Below are positions 19,946 to 28,662 of a DNA stretch of 64,000 bases, piece after piece. Under the pieces are notes generated by a model. The model was not told where the DNA came from and did not search any database. It worked only from the letters and a program-made list of their open reading frames with translations. The first letter of the stretch is position 1, and each line of letters starts with the position of its first letter. Origin of the DNA: DASZHJ01 sp035517495 (GTDB lineage: Bacteria; Pseudomonadota; Alphaproteobacteria; ATCC43930; CGMCC-115725); the NCBI GenBank assembly GCA_035517495.1, contig DATIYT010000134.1:1-64000 (forward strand), in the 5' to 3' direction. A program made the translations under genes and the position numbers.

Positions 19946-20210
19946 TCCGGCGACGACGGAGCATCGACGGAGCTCAGAGCCGGCTCCGCTTCCGCCGCTC
20001 GGGCGCTCGCGCCCGCGTCTCGAGCCGCCCGGAGTCGCGCAGGATTCGGCCATTTTTTTGCGGCGTATCGCTCCAAGCGGAGAGCCGCGATCGTTGTTGC
20101 TCAGCCAGCGCCCTACCGCGCTCGCCCGGTCATCTTCGCTGGCGGCGGCGTTCGCCCGTCGACCTTGGCGACAGCCCCGCCGCATTTCTTTCGCCGCGAA
20201 TCGGCCAAAA

Positions 20211-21269
20211 TTAGAGACGTTCGGGCCCAGCCGCGCGCCCGCAGTGGCGCCCGGCCGAGGCGAGAAACGCCTCAACCGCCGCCAAATCGGTATCGAAAGC
20301 GGTCACCAGACGGATGCAGGTGCTTGCCTCGCCGCTCCAACGATAAAACTTGAATCCATCGGCAAAGAGCCCACGGATTGCGGGTTCCGGCAACTCGACG
20401 AACAGCTCATTCGCTTCGACCGGGTGGCGCAGGCGTGCTCCTGGAAGCGCCGCTAGCCCCTCGGCAAGGCGCGCGGCCATCCGGTTCGCGTGCCGCGCAT
20501 TGCGCAGCCAGAGCGCGCTTGCGAGATAGGCTTCGAGCTGGGCCGAGAGGAAGCGCATCTTGGAGAACAAGTGCCCACCGCGCTTGCGGCGGAATGCGAA
20601 GTCGTTGGCCTTGGCCTGATCGAAGAACACCACCGCCTCAGCGGCGAGCGCACCATTTTTGGTTGCACCGAATGAGAGAACATCGACACCGGCGCGCCAG
20701 GTCAGATCGGCAGGTGAGCAGTTGAGCGCCGCGACGGCATTGCCGAAGCGGGCTCCATCCATGTGCAGCGCGAGCCCATGGCTGCGGCAGATGCCGGCAA
20801 TGGCGCCGAGCTCCTCGGGTCGATAGACCGTCCCCGCCTCGCTCGCCTCGGTGACGCTCACGGCAGCGGGCTGCGCGTGGTGCACGACGCCCTGCCAACC
20901 GCCCTCCACCGCCGCGGCCAGCTCGTCGACATCGATCTTGCCGTGGGCACCACCCATCGGAAGGATCTTGGCGCCGCCCGTGAAGAATTCGGGCGCGCCG
21001 CACTCGTCCACTTGGACATGCGCGTCCCCGTGCGCGTAGATGACGCCGTAGGGTGGCACCAGGCTCGCAAGCGCGAGCGAATTGGCGGCGGTCCCGGTCG
21101 CCACCGGAAAGACCGCGACCTCGTGCTCGAAGAGCTCGCAGAACCGCCCTCTCAGCCGCTCCGTGATCTCGTCATCGCCGTAGGCGGCTTGCGCGCCACG
21201 GCTCGCGGCGGCGAGCGCCTCTATGATCTCCGGCGATGCACCCGTCACATTGTCGCTGCAGAAGTTCAT
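20211..21269 (-). CDS. ltaE: Low-specificity L-threonine aldolase
   Basis: This 352-residue PLP enzyme splits threonine or allo-threonine into glycine and acetaldehyde. Typical landmarks are the N-terminal NFCSDNVTGASPEI, the FPVATGTAANSLAL region, HMDGARFGNAVA (PLP-ring Asp) and the Schiff-base Lys in SFGATKNGALAAEAVVFF. The ATG at 21269 is preferred over one five codons upstream. An aspartate-rich C-terminus ends near GRHCGRAAGPERL. The next gene upstream (21295-21609) is on the same strand, about 25 bp away. Confidence 0.92.
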   Translation of the reverse strand: MNFCSDNVTGASPEIIEALAAASRGAQAAYGDDEITERLRGRFCELFEHEVAVFPVATGTAANSLALASLVPPYGVIYAHGDAHVQVDECGAPEFFTGGAKILPMGGAHGKIDVDELAAAVEGGWQGVVHHAQPAAVSVTEASEAGTVYRPEELGAIAGICRSHGLALHMDGARFGNAVAALNCSPADLTWRAGVDVLSFGATKNGALAAEAVVFFDQAKANDFAFRRKRGGHLFSKMRFLSAQLEAYLASALWLRNARHANRMAARLAEGLAALPGARLRHPVEANELFVELPEPAIRGLFADGFKFYRWSGEASTCIRLVTAFDTDLAAVEAFLASAGRHCGRAAGPERL

Positions 21270-21294
21270 TCGTCCTCTCTCCAATTACCCGCCG

Positions 21295-21609
21295 TTACTC
21301 GCCAGGGCGCAATTCGATGGTCCCGAGCACATTCCCGCTATCGGAGTCGAGCACCAGCAGCGCCTGACTCCCGTCGGAGCGCTTAAGCCGAAGGACCAAG
21401 CGGGAACCGACGCCTTGCATCTCCACGATGCTTGCATCAGGCGGCAGCCGGACGGTCGCGTTGCCGAATGCGTGCGGACGCCCCGGCGTCGCCAACGCAG
21501 CCGCGGTCCCCATATGTGAAGCGCGATAGGCGATGGTCCCGATGATCACCGCCAAGCCTGCCACCAGCGCCACCCCCATCACGACAACCAGTATCTTGAG
21601 AGCGCGCAT
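21295..21609 (-). CDS. Small single-pass membrane protein (DUF6476-like)
   Basis: This 104-residue protein has one N-terminal membrane helix (about 5-29, ILVVVMGVALVAGLAVIIGTIAY) and a soluble tail with beta-like repeats (SRLVLRLKRSDGSQALLVLDSDSGNVLGTIEL). It resembles the short alphaproteobacterial proteins named DUF6476, as far as I recall, which also sit beside an RluD-type gene. Its function is unknown. The start is 24 bp from the divergent rluD start. Confidence 0.7.
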   Translation of the reverse strand: MRALKILVVVMGVALVAGLAVIIGTIAYRASHMGTAAALATPGRPHAFGNATVRLPPDASIVEMQGVGSRLVLRLKRSDGSQALLVLDSDSGNVLGTIELRPGE

Positions 21610-21633
21610 GCTTCCGGTTCACTCTAACGATCG

Positions 21634-22614
21634 ATGACCCAATCCTCCGATGCCGAGCGCCGCCTCTACGCGACCTTTGAGCCCGCTGAGGCGGGCGAAC
21701 GCCTCGATCGTGCCCTGGCGCGGCGCTTCGGCGACCTCTCGCGCAGCCGCATCAAGCATCTGGTCGAGGAGGGTCGGCTCGCAGTGGATGGCGCGACGAT
21801 AACGGACCCCTCCTGGAGGGTCAAACCAGGTCGGCGTTGCGTCCTCACCGTGCCGCCACCGGCGGTATCGAGGCCCGAGCCGCAACCGATCCCGCTCGAC
21901 ATTCGCTACGAAGACGAGCATCTGGTCGTGCTGGTCAAACCGGCGGGCCTGGTCGTGCATCCGGCGCCCGGCAATCCCGATCGCACGTTGGTAAACGCGC
22001 TCCTCGCGCATTGCGGCGCAAGCCTCGCCGGTATCGGCGGCGTCAAACGGCCCGGCATCGTGCATCGGCTCGACAAGGACACGAGCGGCCTCATGGTGGT
22101 GGCCAAGACCGACCTCGCTCATGAGCGGCTTGCCGCCGACTTTGCCGCGCGGCGCATCGAGCGTGCTTACCTTGCCCTCGTGTGGGGCGTGCCAACCAGA
22201 CGCAGCGGCGAGATCGACGCGGCGATCGGCCGCAATCCCGCAAATCGAAAAACCATGGCCGTGGTGAAGCGCGGCGGTAAACGAGCGGTGACACTCTACC
22301 GGGTACTGCGAAGTTTCGGCGATGCCGCCAGCCTGATCGAATGCCGGCTCGCGACGGGGCGGACGCACCAAATCCGCGTCCACCTGGCAGCGCTCGGTCA
22401 CCCCTTGATCGGCGATGCGGTTTACGGCCGCAGCCGCGGCCGCAAGCGCCGGTTGCCCGACGCGCTCCGGTCGACGCTAGAAACATTTCCGCGCCAGGCG
22501 CTCCATGCGGCCAAGCTCGGCTTCACCCACCCCGCAAGCGGCGAAAAGCTGCTATTCTCTGACAATATTTCTAGCGATATTAAGGAATTGATAACTTTTT
22601 TAGAGCCTCTGTAA
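21634..22614 (+). CDS. rluD: RluA family 23S rRNA pseudouridine synthase (RluD-like)
   Basis: This 326-residue enzyme isomerises uridines of 23S rRNA to pseudouridine. An N-terminal S4 RNA-binding domain (about 18-65, RLDRALARRFGDLSRSRIKHLVEEG) is followed by the catalytic domain. The catalytic Asp is in HRLDKDTSGLMVVAK, and the C-terminal motif is GRTHQIRVHLAALGHPLIGDAVYG. The last stretch turns AT-rich as it approaches the rpoH promoter region. RluD, the enzyme for helix 69, is the best match, but other RluA members cannot be excluded without comparison. Confidence 0.9.
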   Translation: MTQSSDAERRLYATFEPAEAGERLDRALARRFGDLSRSRIKHLVEEGRLAVDGATITDPSWRVKPGRRCVLTVPPPAVSRPEPQPIPLDIRYEDEHLVVLVKPAGLVVHPAPGNPDRTLVNALLAHCGASLAGIGGVKRPGIVHRLDKDTSGLMVVAKTDLAHERLAADFAARRIERAYLALVWGVPTRRSGEIDAAIGRNPANRKTMAVVKRGGKRAVTLYRVLRSFGDAASLIECRLATGRTHQIRVHLAALGHPLIGDAVYGRSRGRKRRLPDALRSTLETFPRQALHAAKLGFTHPASGEKLLFSDNISSDIKELITFLEPL

Positions 22615-22646
22615 CATTGGACAAAACCTGACCACAATGCTAAGTT
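22588..22646 (+). promoter_or_regulatory. AT-rich promoter region of rpoH (candidate)
   Basis: Two possible sigma-70-like pairs lie here: TTGATA (22588-22593) with TGTAAC (22610-22615), 16-bp spacer, and TTGGAC (22617-22622) with TAAGTT (22641-22646), 18-bp spacer. The AT-richness over the end of rluD is exceptional for this window. I see no convincing heat-shock (sigma-32) promoter. Confidence 0.3.
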
Positions 22647-22714
22647 ATTAAATATGACGTGCCGCATGGATGACCTGCGGCCCCTCACCCATACTCCGGG
22701 AGCTGAAAGTCGAC

Positions 22715-23605
22715 ATGGCCACTGTTGCCAACGTTCCAAGTGTCTCGTCCGAAGGCGGCCTCTCGCGGTATTTGCAGGAAATCCGCAAGTTCCCCCTGCT
22801 CGACCCGGAAGAGGAATACATGCTTGCCAAGCGCTGGCGCGAGCACTCCGACCCGCAAGCGGCCCAGCGGCTGGTCACCAGCCATCTGCGTCTGGTGGCG
22901 AAGATTGCCATGGGTTATCGCGGTTACGGATTGCCGCTCTCCGAGCTCATTTCGGAGGGCAATGTCGGCATGATGCAGGCGGTCAAGCGCTTCGATCCCG
23001 ACCGCGGCTTCCGCTTGGCCACCTATGCCATGTGGTGGATCCGCGCCTCGATCCAGGAATATATCCTGCACTCCTGGTCGCTCGTGAAGATGGGCACCAC
23101 GGCGGCGCAGAAGAAGCTGTTCTTCAATCTCCGCAAGCTCAAGGGACAGATTCAGGCCATCGAAGAGGGCGACCTGACGCCGGAGCACGTGAGCAAGATC
23201 GCCAAGGAACTCGACGTGCCCGAGGCCGATGTGATCAGCATGAACCGGCGCCTCATGGCGCCCGATCATTCCCTCAACGCGCCGGTGCGCGCCGACGGCG
23301 AAGGCGAATGGCAGGACTGGCTCGTGGATGAGGAGGCGGATCAGGAATCCCAACTCGGTGACCGCCAGGAGCTGGGTTTGCGTCGCGACCTCTTGCAAAA
23401 GGCGATGAAGCATTTGAGCGAGCGCGAACGGAGCATTCTGATGGCGCGACGCCTGCAAGACGAACCGACCACGCTCGAGGAGCTTTCGCACCAGTATGGC
23501 ATTTCGCGCGAGCGCGTCCGGCAGATCGAAGTTCGAGCCTTCGAGAAGCTGCAAAGAGTGATCAAGCAGGCCGCCACGGAACGCCGCCTCCTGCCGACCG
23601 TGTGA
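22715..23605 (+). CDS. rpoH: RNA polymerase heat-shock sigma factor RpoH
   Basis: This 296-residue sigma-70 family protein directs transcription of heat-shock genes. Region 1.2 (GGLSRYLQEIRKFPLLDPEEEYMLAKRW) and region 2 (SHLRLVAKIAMGYRGYGLPLSELISEGNVGMMQAVKRFDP..) are intact. The RpoH box QKKLFFNLRKLK separates it from the housekeeping sigma factor. Region 4 has the helix-turn-helix LEELSHQYGISRERVRQIE. I chose the ATG at 22715; the frame stays open to 22670, but the extra 15 residues match nothing and a GGGAG sequence lies before the ATG. Confidence 0.97.
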   Translation: MATVANVPSVSSEGGLSRYLQEIRKFPLLDPEEEYMLAKRWREHSDPQAAQRLVTSHLRLVAKIAMGYRGYGLPLSELISEGNVGMMQAVKRFDPDRGFRLATYAMWWIRASIQEYILHSWSLVKMGTTAAQKKLFFNLRKLKGQIQAIEEGDLTPEHVSKIAKELDVPEADVISMNRRLMAPDHSLNAPVRADGEGEWQDWLVDEEADQESQLGDRQELGLRRDLLQKAMKHLSERERSILMARRLQDEPTTLEELSHQYGISRERVRQIEVRAFEKLQRVIKQAATERRLLPTV

Positions 23606-23610
23606 AGCAG

Positions 23611-24114
23611 CTAATTCGACCTGCTGCGGCCGGTTACGTCCTCGCCCCACTCCGCCACGAGCTGCTTGGCACGCGCCTTCAAGTCTGCCTGTAGCTGATC
23701 GGCCCGCAGGTCAACGACAACTCGGGCAACCGGAGGCATCGCCAGGAACAGCGCCCAGCCCAGGGCGGCAGCACCGTACATGATTAGCCAGCTCATGGGG
23801 GTCATGAGCAGCGCCATCGCCTCGTCGAGGGTGAAGTGGTGGGTCCAGAGCTGGAAGACCAAGGGAGCGATGCCCGCGAGGTTCATGGCACCGACGGTTC
23901 GGGTGAGATAGCGCGCGCGATACCGGTCGGCCAGCACAGACACCATCGTTGGGATCAGACCGGTCAGCAGGATGATGCAGAGCGGCAATGCCGTGATCGC
24001 CAGCAAAGCGAAGACTATCATCACCACGGTCGCCATGACGCCACGGCGCGCCCCACGCCCGCGGCCCGCCTGCTTCGCCGCTGCATTATTTTGGTTCTGA
24101 CGCCGTGTGGCCAT
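23611..24114 (-). CDS. Hypothetical membrane protein, partner of the pseudokinase gene
   Basis: This 167-residue protein has a basic Gln/Asn/Ala-rich N-terminus (about 1-25). Three likely membrane segments follow (about 27-60, perhaps a hairpin, 74-92 and 102-132). The polar C-terminal tail may form a coiled helix (DLRADQLQADLKARAKQLVAEWG). I do not recognise a family. It starts 4 bp after the stop of the pseudokinase gene on the same strand, so the two are almost certainly co-transcribed. That suggests a shared membrane function. It converges on rpoH with only 5 bp between the stops. Confidence 0.8.
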   Translation of the reverse strand: MATRRQNQNNAAAKQAGRGRGARRGVMATVVMIVFALLAITALPLCIILLTGLIPTMVSVLADRYRARYLTRTVGAMNLAGIAPLVFQLWTHHFTLDEAMALLMTPMSWLIMYGAAALGWALFLAMPPVARVVVDLRADQLQADLKARAKQLVAEWGEDVTGRSRSN

Positions 24115-24118
24115 GATC

Positions 24119-26149
24119 TCAGCCGACGACGACTAAGAGCACGAGCGCAGCCGCCCAAGCGAGGACACCCGCCGTTGCCGCGGCAATCCGCGCGCCCAGG
24201 AGGGCGGCGCGCTCCGGGCGGCGCGAGCCATCGGCGCGCAGCTCATGAAGAGCCCGCTCGATCTGGGCGAACTCCCGAACGGCTGACTTGAAACCGGCGG
24301 CATCGCGCTGCATCTCGGCTCGATTGTCGACCAGCGCCAGGAGGTCGGGCAAGCTGCCGCGCTCGGCCGTTTGCGGGATTGCGACCAGAAGCTGCTGCCG
24401 CTTCGGTTTATTGCGGATACCCTCGGTGGCCGCGGGAAGCTGGCGCGCCAGGCGCTGCGCCAGATTGATGACCCGGTCCGGTCCTGATGTCGATTGCAGT
24501 TTCGCGAGCATGCGAAGTGCGCCAAGCACCCGCACGCCGGGCCGCTGGCTTCCGAGATCGTCGAACCAGTCGCTCGCCGAAAACTTGAACCGGGTGGCGA
24601 CAAAAGCCGCGATATGACGATCGATTTGCAGCTCGTCGGCGGTTTGGCTTCGCAGCGCCGCCTCGATCGCGGGGATCACTCCAGCGGCGTCTATGACGTA
24701 CTGCGCCTCGATCAGCGGCGACAGGCAATGGATCGATCGATTGGTTTCGTATAGAAGCCGCTCCACGCCAAAGCCCGGGCGGCGGTTTTCCAGCAAAAAG
24801 CGGTAGCGCTCAAATGACTTGAGGATGGGTATCTGCTCCGGGCCCAAGCTCGGCTGAACCGAGAACCAGAACACCGGCAATCGTCCGGTGACGGCCTCGG
24901 CGACGGCGGCGACCGCACCCTGGCCGCGGAAGGCGCCGGCAAGCGCGGAGCCAAGGCCGCCCGCCGCAGCAGCAAGGCCCTTGTATCGGATCGGCGCCGC
25001 GGGATCGAGCGCCATCGCTATCCGCGCCGTGAGACGCTCCTCGTGACCGGCGGCACCGACGCCCTGCCCTTCCGAGAGCGCGGCGGCAACCGCCTTGTTG
25101 CGCTCGGGGTCCCCGAGACTGCGCTGCACCCAGATTTCGAAATCCGGCGCTTTGAAGACTGCGGCGGCAGCGGCAGGCTTGCGCGCCAATGCGAAGGCCA
25201 GCGAACGAGCCGTCGAGTAAGGCTCGCCGTCGAATTCAAAAGCGCGCGACGCACGCTTGGGCAAGATTGGTTGCTTGGGCGTCAACCGCCGACCGTGCAG
25301 CCAAAGCTCCAGGTCTTGGGCGGTCCAACGCTCCTTGGCTTCGTCGGTAAGGAGCCCGCGCACCGGTTCGACCATGCCCGGGGGAATTCGCTCGGCTCCC
25401 ACGATTGCCGCATAAGAACCTCGATTGATCTTGTCGAGCAAAAGCCGTTCGTCCGGTATCCCGGCGACGGGGTTGCGCCCCAACAGCAGCATCACCATGG
25501 TAACGCCAAGCGAATAGAGATCGTCGGCCGGCGTCCCGTCGCCGCGGCCCCAGGGGCTCGCAAGTCCGCTCTCGATCGTCTCGTAAACCAGCGGCTGCGT
25601 CAGGCCCGGCGGGGTCGCGCAGCAATCGCCGAATGTCGGAAACCGTCGCGCGGCGTCGCGATAGTAGAGATTGGTCGCGCGAATGGCGCGATGCGTGGCG
25701 CCCGCGGCGGCAAAATCCCTCAGCGCCACGACCAGCGGCGGCAGCACGCCGCGCGCAAGCTCATCCTCGGCAATCGGTGCTTCGGGCTCCTCGGCAGACC
25801 GCCAGAGCGGTCCTCCCGCCGGCCGCTCATAGATGATCGCAAAGCAGCGTCGCCCCGCCGACGGCCAATCGACGATACCCGAATCGATCGGCGACAGCAT
25901 CGCTTCAAGGTGCATGCCGGGAAGTGCCTCAAGCACTTCAAGCCGCGGTGGAGTATCCGGACTGCAGATCAGTGCGTATAAGCTGAGCGCCGGGGTGTCT
26001 CGATCAAACGCGACGAACGCACCCGCGGTAGGCGTGCGCAGCTCCGGCAACGGCCGGTCTACATGAATTTCATAGTGGCCGCCCAGGCTCGCAATGCGGC
26101 CGCCGCTTTGGTCGCCTTCTATTTCGAGCGCTTGCGCCATCATCCGCAC
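24119..26149 (-). CDS. Membrane-anchored protein-kinase-like protein, probable pseudokinase
   Basis: This 676-residue protein has a degraded Ser/Thr kinase domain (about 25-290). The helix-F region is clear (ADDLYSLGVTMVMLLLGRNPV, about 208-228), but catalytic residues are missing. HRD is HRA (H153-R154-A155) in THRAIRATN, with only the Asn (N160) kept. DFG is replaced by TFGD, and I see no VAxK lysine or glycine-rich loop. Residues 300-640 are helical with no domain I recognise. One membrane helix closes the C-terminus (about 654-674), so the kinase-like part should face the cytoplasm. It probably acts as a scaffold or sensor. It heads a two-gene operon with the small membrane protein at 23611-24114. 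Confidence 0.8.
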   Translation of the reverse strand: MRMMAQALEIEGDQSGGRIASLGGHYEIHVDRPLPELRTPTAGAFVAFDRDTPALSLYALICSPDTPPRLEVLEALPGMHLEAMLSPIDSGIVDWPSAGRRCFAIIYERPAGGPLWRSAEEPEAPIAEDELARGVLPPLVVALRDFAAAGATHRAIRATNLYYRDAARRFPTFGDCCATPPGLTQPLVYETIESGLASPWGRGDGTPADDLYSLGVTMVMLLLGRNPVAGIPDERLLLDKINRGSYAAIVGAERIPPGMVEPVRGLLTDEAKERWTAQDLELWLHGRRLTPKQPILPKRASRAFEFDGEPYSTARSLAFALARKPAAAAAVFKAPDFEIWVQRSLGDPERNKAVAAALSEGQGVGAAGHEERLTARIAMALDPAAPIRYKGLAAAAGGLGSALAGAFRGQGAVAAVAEAVTGRLPVFWFSVQPSLGPEQIPILKSFERYRFLLENRRPGFGVERLLYETNRSIHCLSPLIEAQYVIDAAGVIPAIEAALRSQTADELQIDRHIAAFVATRFKFSASDWFDDLGSQRPGVRVLGALRMLAKLQSTSGPDRVINLAQRLARQLPAATEGIRNKPKRQQLLVAIPQTAERGSLPDLLALVDNRAEMQRDAAGFKSAVREFAQIERALHELRADGSRRPERAALLGARIAAATAGVLAWAAALVLLVVVG

Positions 26150-26225
26150 CCACGTGCGGATGAGCTTAGGTTGCCAAGCGCAAATGGAGGGTTAACGAGC
26201 GATCAATAAGGGTAAGGCGGGCGGA

Positions 26226-27317
26226 CTATTGAATGCGGGATGGAGGGGTTGGCCGGAACAATCTGCCGCCGGTGAGCGGCGCCGCGACCCCCGTTGTGCC
26301 CGGAAAGCTCAGCGGCAGGCCGGCGCTGGACCGCACCGCCAGATAGGCGAAGGCTTGCGCTTCGAGCGCATCACCCTGCCAACCCACGCTTTCCACCGGC
26401 TCGACCGGCACCTGGAGCATGCGTCGTAGCGCCGCCATTACCGCAGGATTGTGCCGCCCCCCGCCGGTCACAAGCCATTGGCGGGGTGGTGCCGGGAAAT
26501 GCCTGCCGGCGGCTTGCACCGCGGCGGCCGTCATCGCCGTCAGCGTTGCGGCACCGTCGGCCGCGCCAAGGTGACGCGGGAACCAGTCGCGGAAATCGTC
26601 GCGGTCAAGCGACTTTGGCGGCGAGCGCGAAAAGAACGGCAGGGTCAGAAATCGCTCGAGGTAGTCGCGATCGACGCGGCCTGCGAAGGCGAGCACGCCG
26701 TCCCGATCGAAGGGTGTTCCGGTGGTGCTTAGCGCCCAATCGTCGATCAAGGCGTTGCCGGGCCCGGTGTCGAAAGCGAGCATCGCCTCCGCTTCGGCTC
26801 CGAGCCAAGTGACGTTACCGACGCCACCGAGATTGAGCACCGCGAGCGGTCGCCCCATCCCCGCCGCCAAGCCGGCATGGAATATCGGCGCAAGCGGCGC
26901 CCCCTCGCCTCCCGCCGCCACATCGCTTGAGCGGAAATCGGCAACGACGTCGATGCCGAGCGTCGTCGCAAGCAATGCACCATCGCCGATTTGCCAAGTC
27001 CAGCGCTCGTGCGGGCGATGCAGGATCGTGTGGCCATGCAAGCCTACGAGGTCGATTGACCCCAAGTCGTGGCGGGCAAGAAATTCCCGCACCACACGCG
27101 CGTGCGCCAGGGTCAATTCGCGCTCGACCTCGCCGACCGGCCCGACGCCGCCGAGCACCGAGCGCAACCTTTCGCGCATGGGCGGCTCGTAAGGCTCGGT
27201 GTGCCAGGGTCCCGCTTCGATCTGCGCGGCACCGTCGGTCGCGAGAAACGCGATATCGATACCGTCGAGCGATGTGCCGCTCATCAAGCCGAGGGCACGG
27301 CGTACCGGCAGGGTCAC
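26226..27317 (-). CDS. anmK: Anhydro-N-acetylmuramic acid kinase
   Basis: This 363-residue ASKHA-fold kinase recycles the cell-wall sugar 1,6-anhydro-MurNAc to MurNAc-6-phosphate. The N-terminal phosphate loop (GLMSGTSLDGIDIAF), the central LNLGGVGNVTWLG and FDTGPGNALIDDW, and the C-terminal TGGGRHNPAVMAALR are all family signatures. Length is normal. It is divergent from tyrS with an 81-bp gap, an arrangement seen in many alphaproteobacteria. Confidence 0.95.
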   Translation of the reverse strand: MTLPVRRALGLMSGTSLDGIDIAFLATDGAAQIEAGPWHTEPYEPPMRERLRSVLGGVGPVGEVERELTLAHARVVREFLARHDLGSIDLVGLHGHTILHRPHERWTWQIGDGALLATTLGIDVVADFRSSDVAAGGEGAPLAPIFHAGLAAGMGRPLAVLNLGGVGNVTWLGAEAEAMLAFDTGPGNALIDDWALSTTGTPFDRDGVLAFAGRVDRDYLERFLTLPFFSRSPPKSLDRDDFRDWFPRHLGAADGAATLTAMTAAAVQAAGRHFPAPPRQWLVTGGGRHNPAVMAALRRMLQVPVEPVESVGWQGDALEAQAFAYLAVRSSAGLPLSFPGTTGVAAPLTGGRLFRPTPPSRIQ

Positions 27318-27398
27318 CAGGCGGCTCCGATTTGTCGCTGCGCCGCGATTATGCTACACGAGCCGCCCTGTTTCCGCTGCCTTGCAAGTGAATTGCCG

Positions 27399-28649
27399 AT
27401 GACCAGCGCTCCCCAGTTTCTCGCCGCGGCCGAGGCGCGCGGCTTCGTGCACCAGTGCACCGACCGGGCCGCGCTCGAGGCGCGCCTCGCGCAAGGGCCG
27501 GCGGTTGCCTATATCGGCTTCGATTGTACGGCGGACAGCCTGCACGTGGGAAACCTTGTGGGGGTCATGCTGCTTCGGTTGTGGCAACGCTCGGGCCACA
27601 AGCCGATCGTGCTAATGGGAGGCGGCACCACCAAGATCGGCGACCCCTCGGGCAAGGACGAGACGCGCAAACTTCTGACGGAAGCGGAGATCGAGCGCAA
27701 CAAAGCCAGCATCCGTCGCATCTTCGAGCACTTCCTCAGTTTCGGCTCGGGTCCTACCGATGCGATCATGGTCGACAATGCGGACTGGCTCGACGGCCTC
27801 AGCTACATTCCGTTCCTTCGCGAATATGGCCGTCACTTCTCGGTCAACCGCATGCTGACCTTTGACAGCGTGCGGCTCCGGCTCGAACGCGAGCATCCGC
27901 TCTCGTTCCTGGAATTCAACTACATGGTCCTGCAGTCCTACGACTTCCTGGAACTCTCACGCCGCCACGACTGCGCCATGCAGGCGGGAGGGTCGGATCA
28001 GTGGGGCAACATTGTCAGCGGCGTGGAGCTTGCGCGCCGCATCGACAATCGGACCCTGTTCGGCCTCACGACGCCGCTGATAGCCACCGCGTCCGGCGCC
28101 AAGATGGGCAAGACCGCCCAGGGCGCGGTCTGGCTCGCCGAGCACCGCCTCAGCGCCTACGAATATTGGCAGTTCTGGCGCAACACCGAGGACGCCGACG
28201 TGGGCCGATTTCTGCGGCTGTTCACCGACATGCCGCTGGAGGAGATCGAGCGGCTGGAGCGGCTCTCGGGCAGCGAGATCAACGAGGCCAAGCGCATTCT
28301 GGCGATCGAGGCGACGGCGCTCTGCCGTGGACGCGAGGCGGCGGCCGCCGCCGCCGAGACGGCGCGGAAGGTGTTCGAAGAAGGCGCGGTTGGCGCCGAG
28401 CTTCCCACCGTGACTTTGCCGCGCGCCGATCTCGCACGCGGCATCCCCGCCTATGAGATATTCGTGCGCGCCGGGCTCGCGGCCTCCAATAGCGAGGCGC
28501 GCCGCCTCATCCGCGGCAGCGGCGCGCGGCTAAACGATACGGTGCTGGGCGATGAAGGACGCGCGGTTACTCTCGCCGATCTCAATGCGGAAAGCGTGAT
28601 CAAGCTCTCGGCCGGGCGCAAACGCCACGCCCTGATACGCCCGAACTGA
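27399..28649 (+). CDS. tyrS: Tyrosyl-tRNA synthetase
   Basis: This 416-residue class Ic synthetase charges tRNA(Tyr). The HIGH-type motif is HVGN (SLHVGNLVGVM, near residue 48), and the KMSKS-type motif is KMGKT (GAKMGKTAQGAVW, near 235). The tyrosine pocket QAGGSDQWGNI is intact. A C-terminal S4 domain (about 345-410, ARGIPAYEIFVRAGLAASNSEARRLI) binds the tRNA. I chose the ATG at 27399; an upstream extension to 27069 would overlap anmK and encodes nothing conserved. Confidence 0.96.
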   Translation: MTSAPQFLAAAEARGFVHQCTDRAALEARLAQGPAVAYIGFDCTADSLHVGNLVGVMLLRLWQRSGHKPIVLMGGGTTKIGDPSGKDETRKLLTEAEIERNKASIRRIFEHFLSFGSGPTDAIMVDNADWLDGLSYIPFLREYGRHFSVNRMLTFDSVRLRLEREHPLSFLEFNYMVLQSYDFLELSRRHDCAMQAGGSDQWGNIVSGVELARRIDNRTLFGLTTPLIATASGAKMGKTAQGAVWLAEHRLSAYEYWQFWRNTEDADVGRFLRLFTDMPLEEIERLERLSGSEINEAKRILAIEATALCRGREAAAAAAETARKVFEEGAVGAELPTVTLPRADLARGIPAYEIFVRAGLAASNSEARRLIRGSGARLNDTVLGDEGRAVTLADLNAESVIKLSAGRKRHALIRPN

Positions 28650-28662
28650 GCGGCGCCGCTCA
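28647..28662. terminator. 16-bp perfect palindrome joining two stop codons
   Basis: TGAGCGGCGCCGCTCA is a perfect palindrome. Its first three bases are the tyrS stop, and its last three are the stop of the convergent gene at 28660. A 6-bp stem with a GCGC loop could form in either transcript, but no T run follows, so a role as terminator is only possible. Confidence 0.4.

Larger units (their letters stand above)
19427..20210. other. 784-bp intergenic region without a supportable gene
   Basis: This gap separates the decarboxylase start from the threonine aldolase stop, both on the minus strand. Short open frames exist on both strands, but their translations are Arg/Ser-rich low-complexity sequence with no recognisable domain. 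An AT-rich block (about 19868-19930) stands out against the GC-rich surroundings. It holds a possible minus-strand promoter and a possible minus-strand terminator, listed separately. I found no tRNA and no known riboswitch in it. Confidence 0.6.

Noticed and set aside
19886..20275. Minus-strand frame of 129 codons in the decarboxylase-aldolase gap
   Set aside because: Its composition (Arg/Gly/Ser-rich) and lack of a ribosome-binding site or domain give no support; it also overlaps the end of the aldolase gene.
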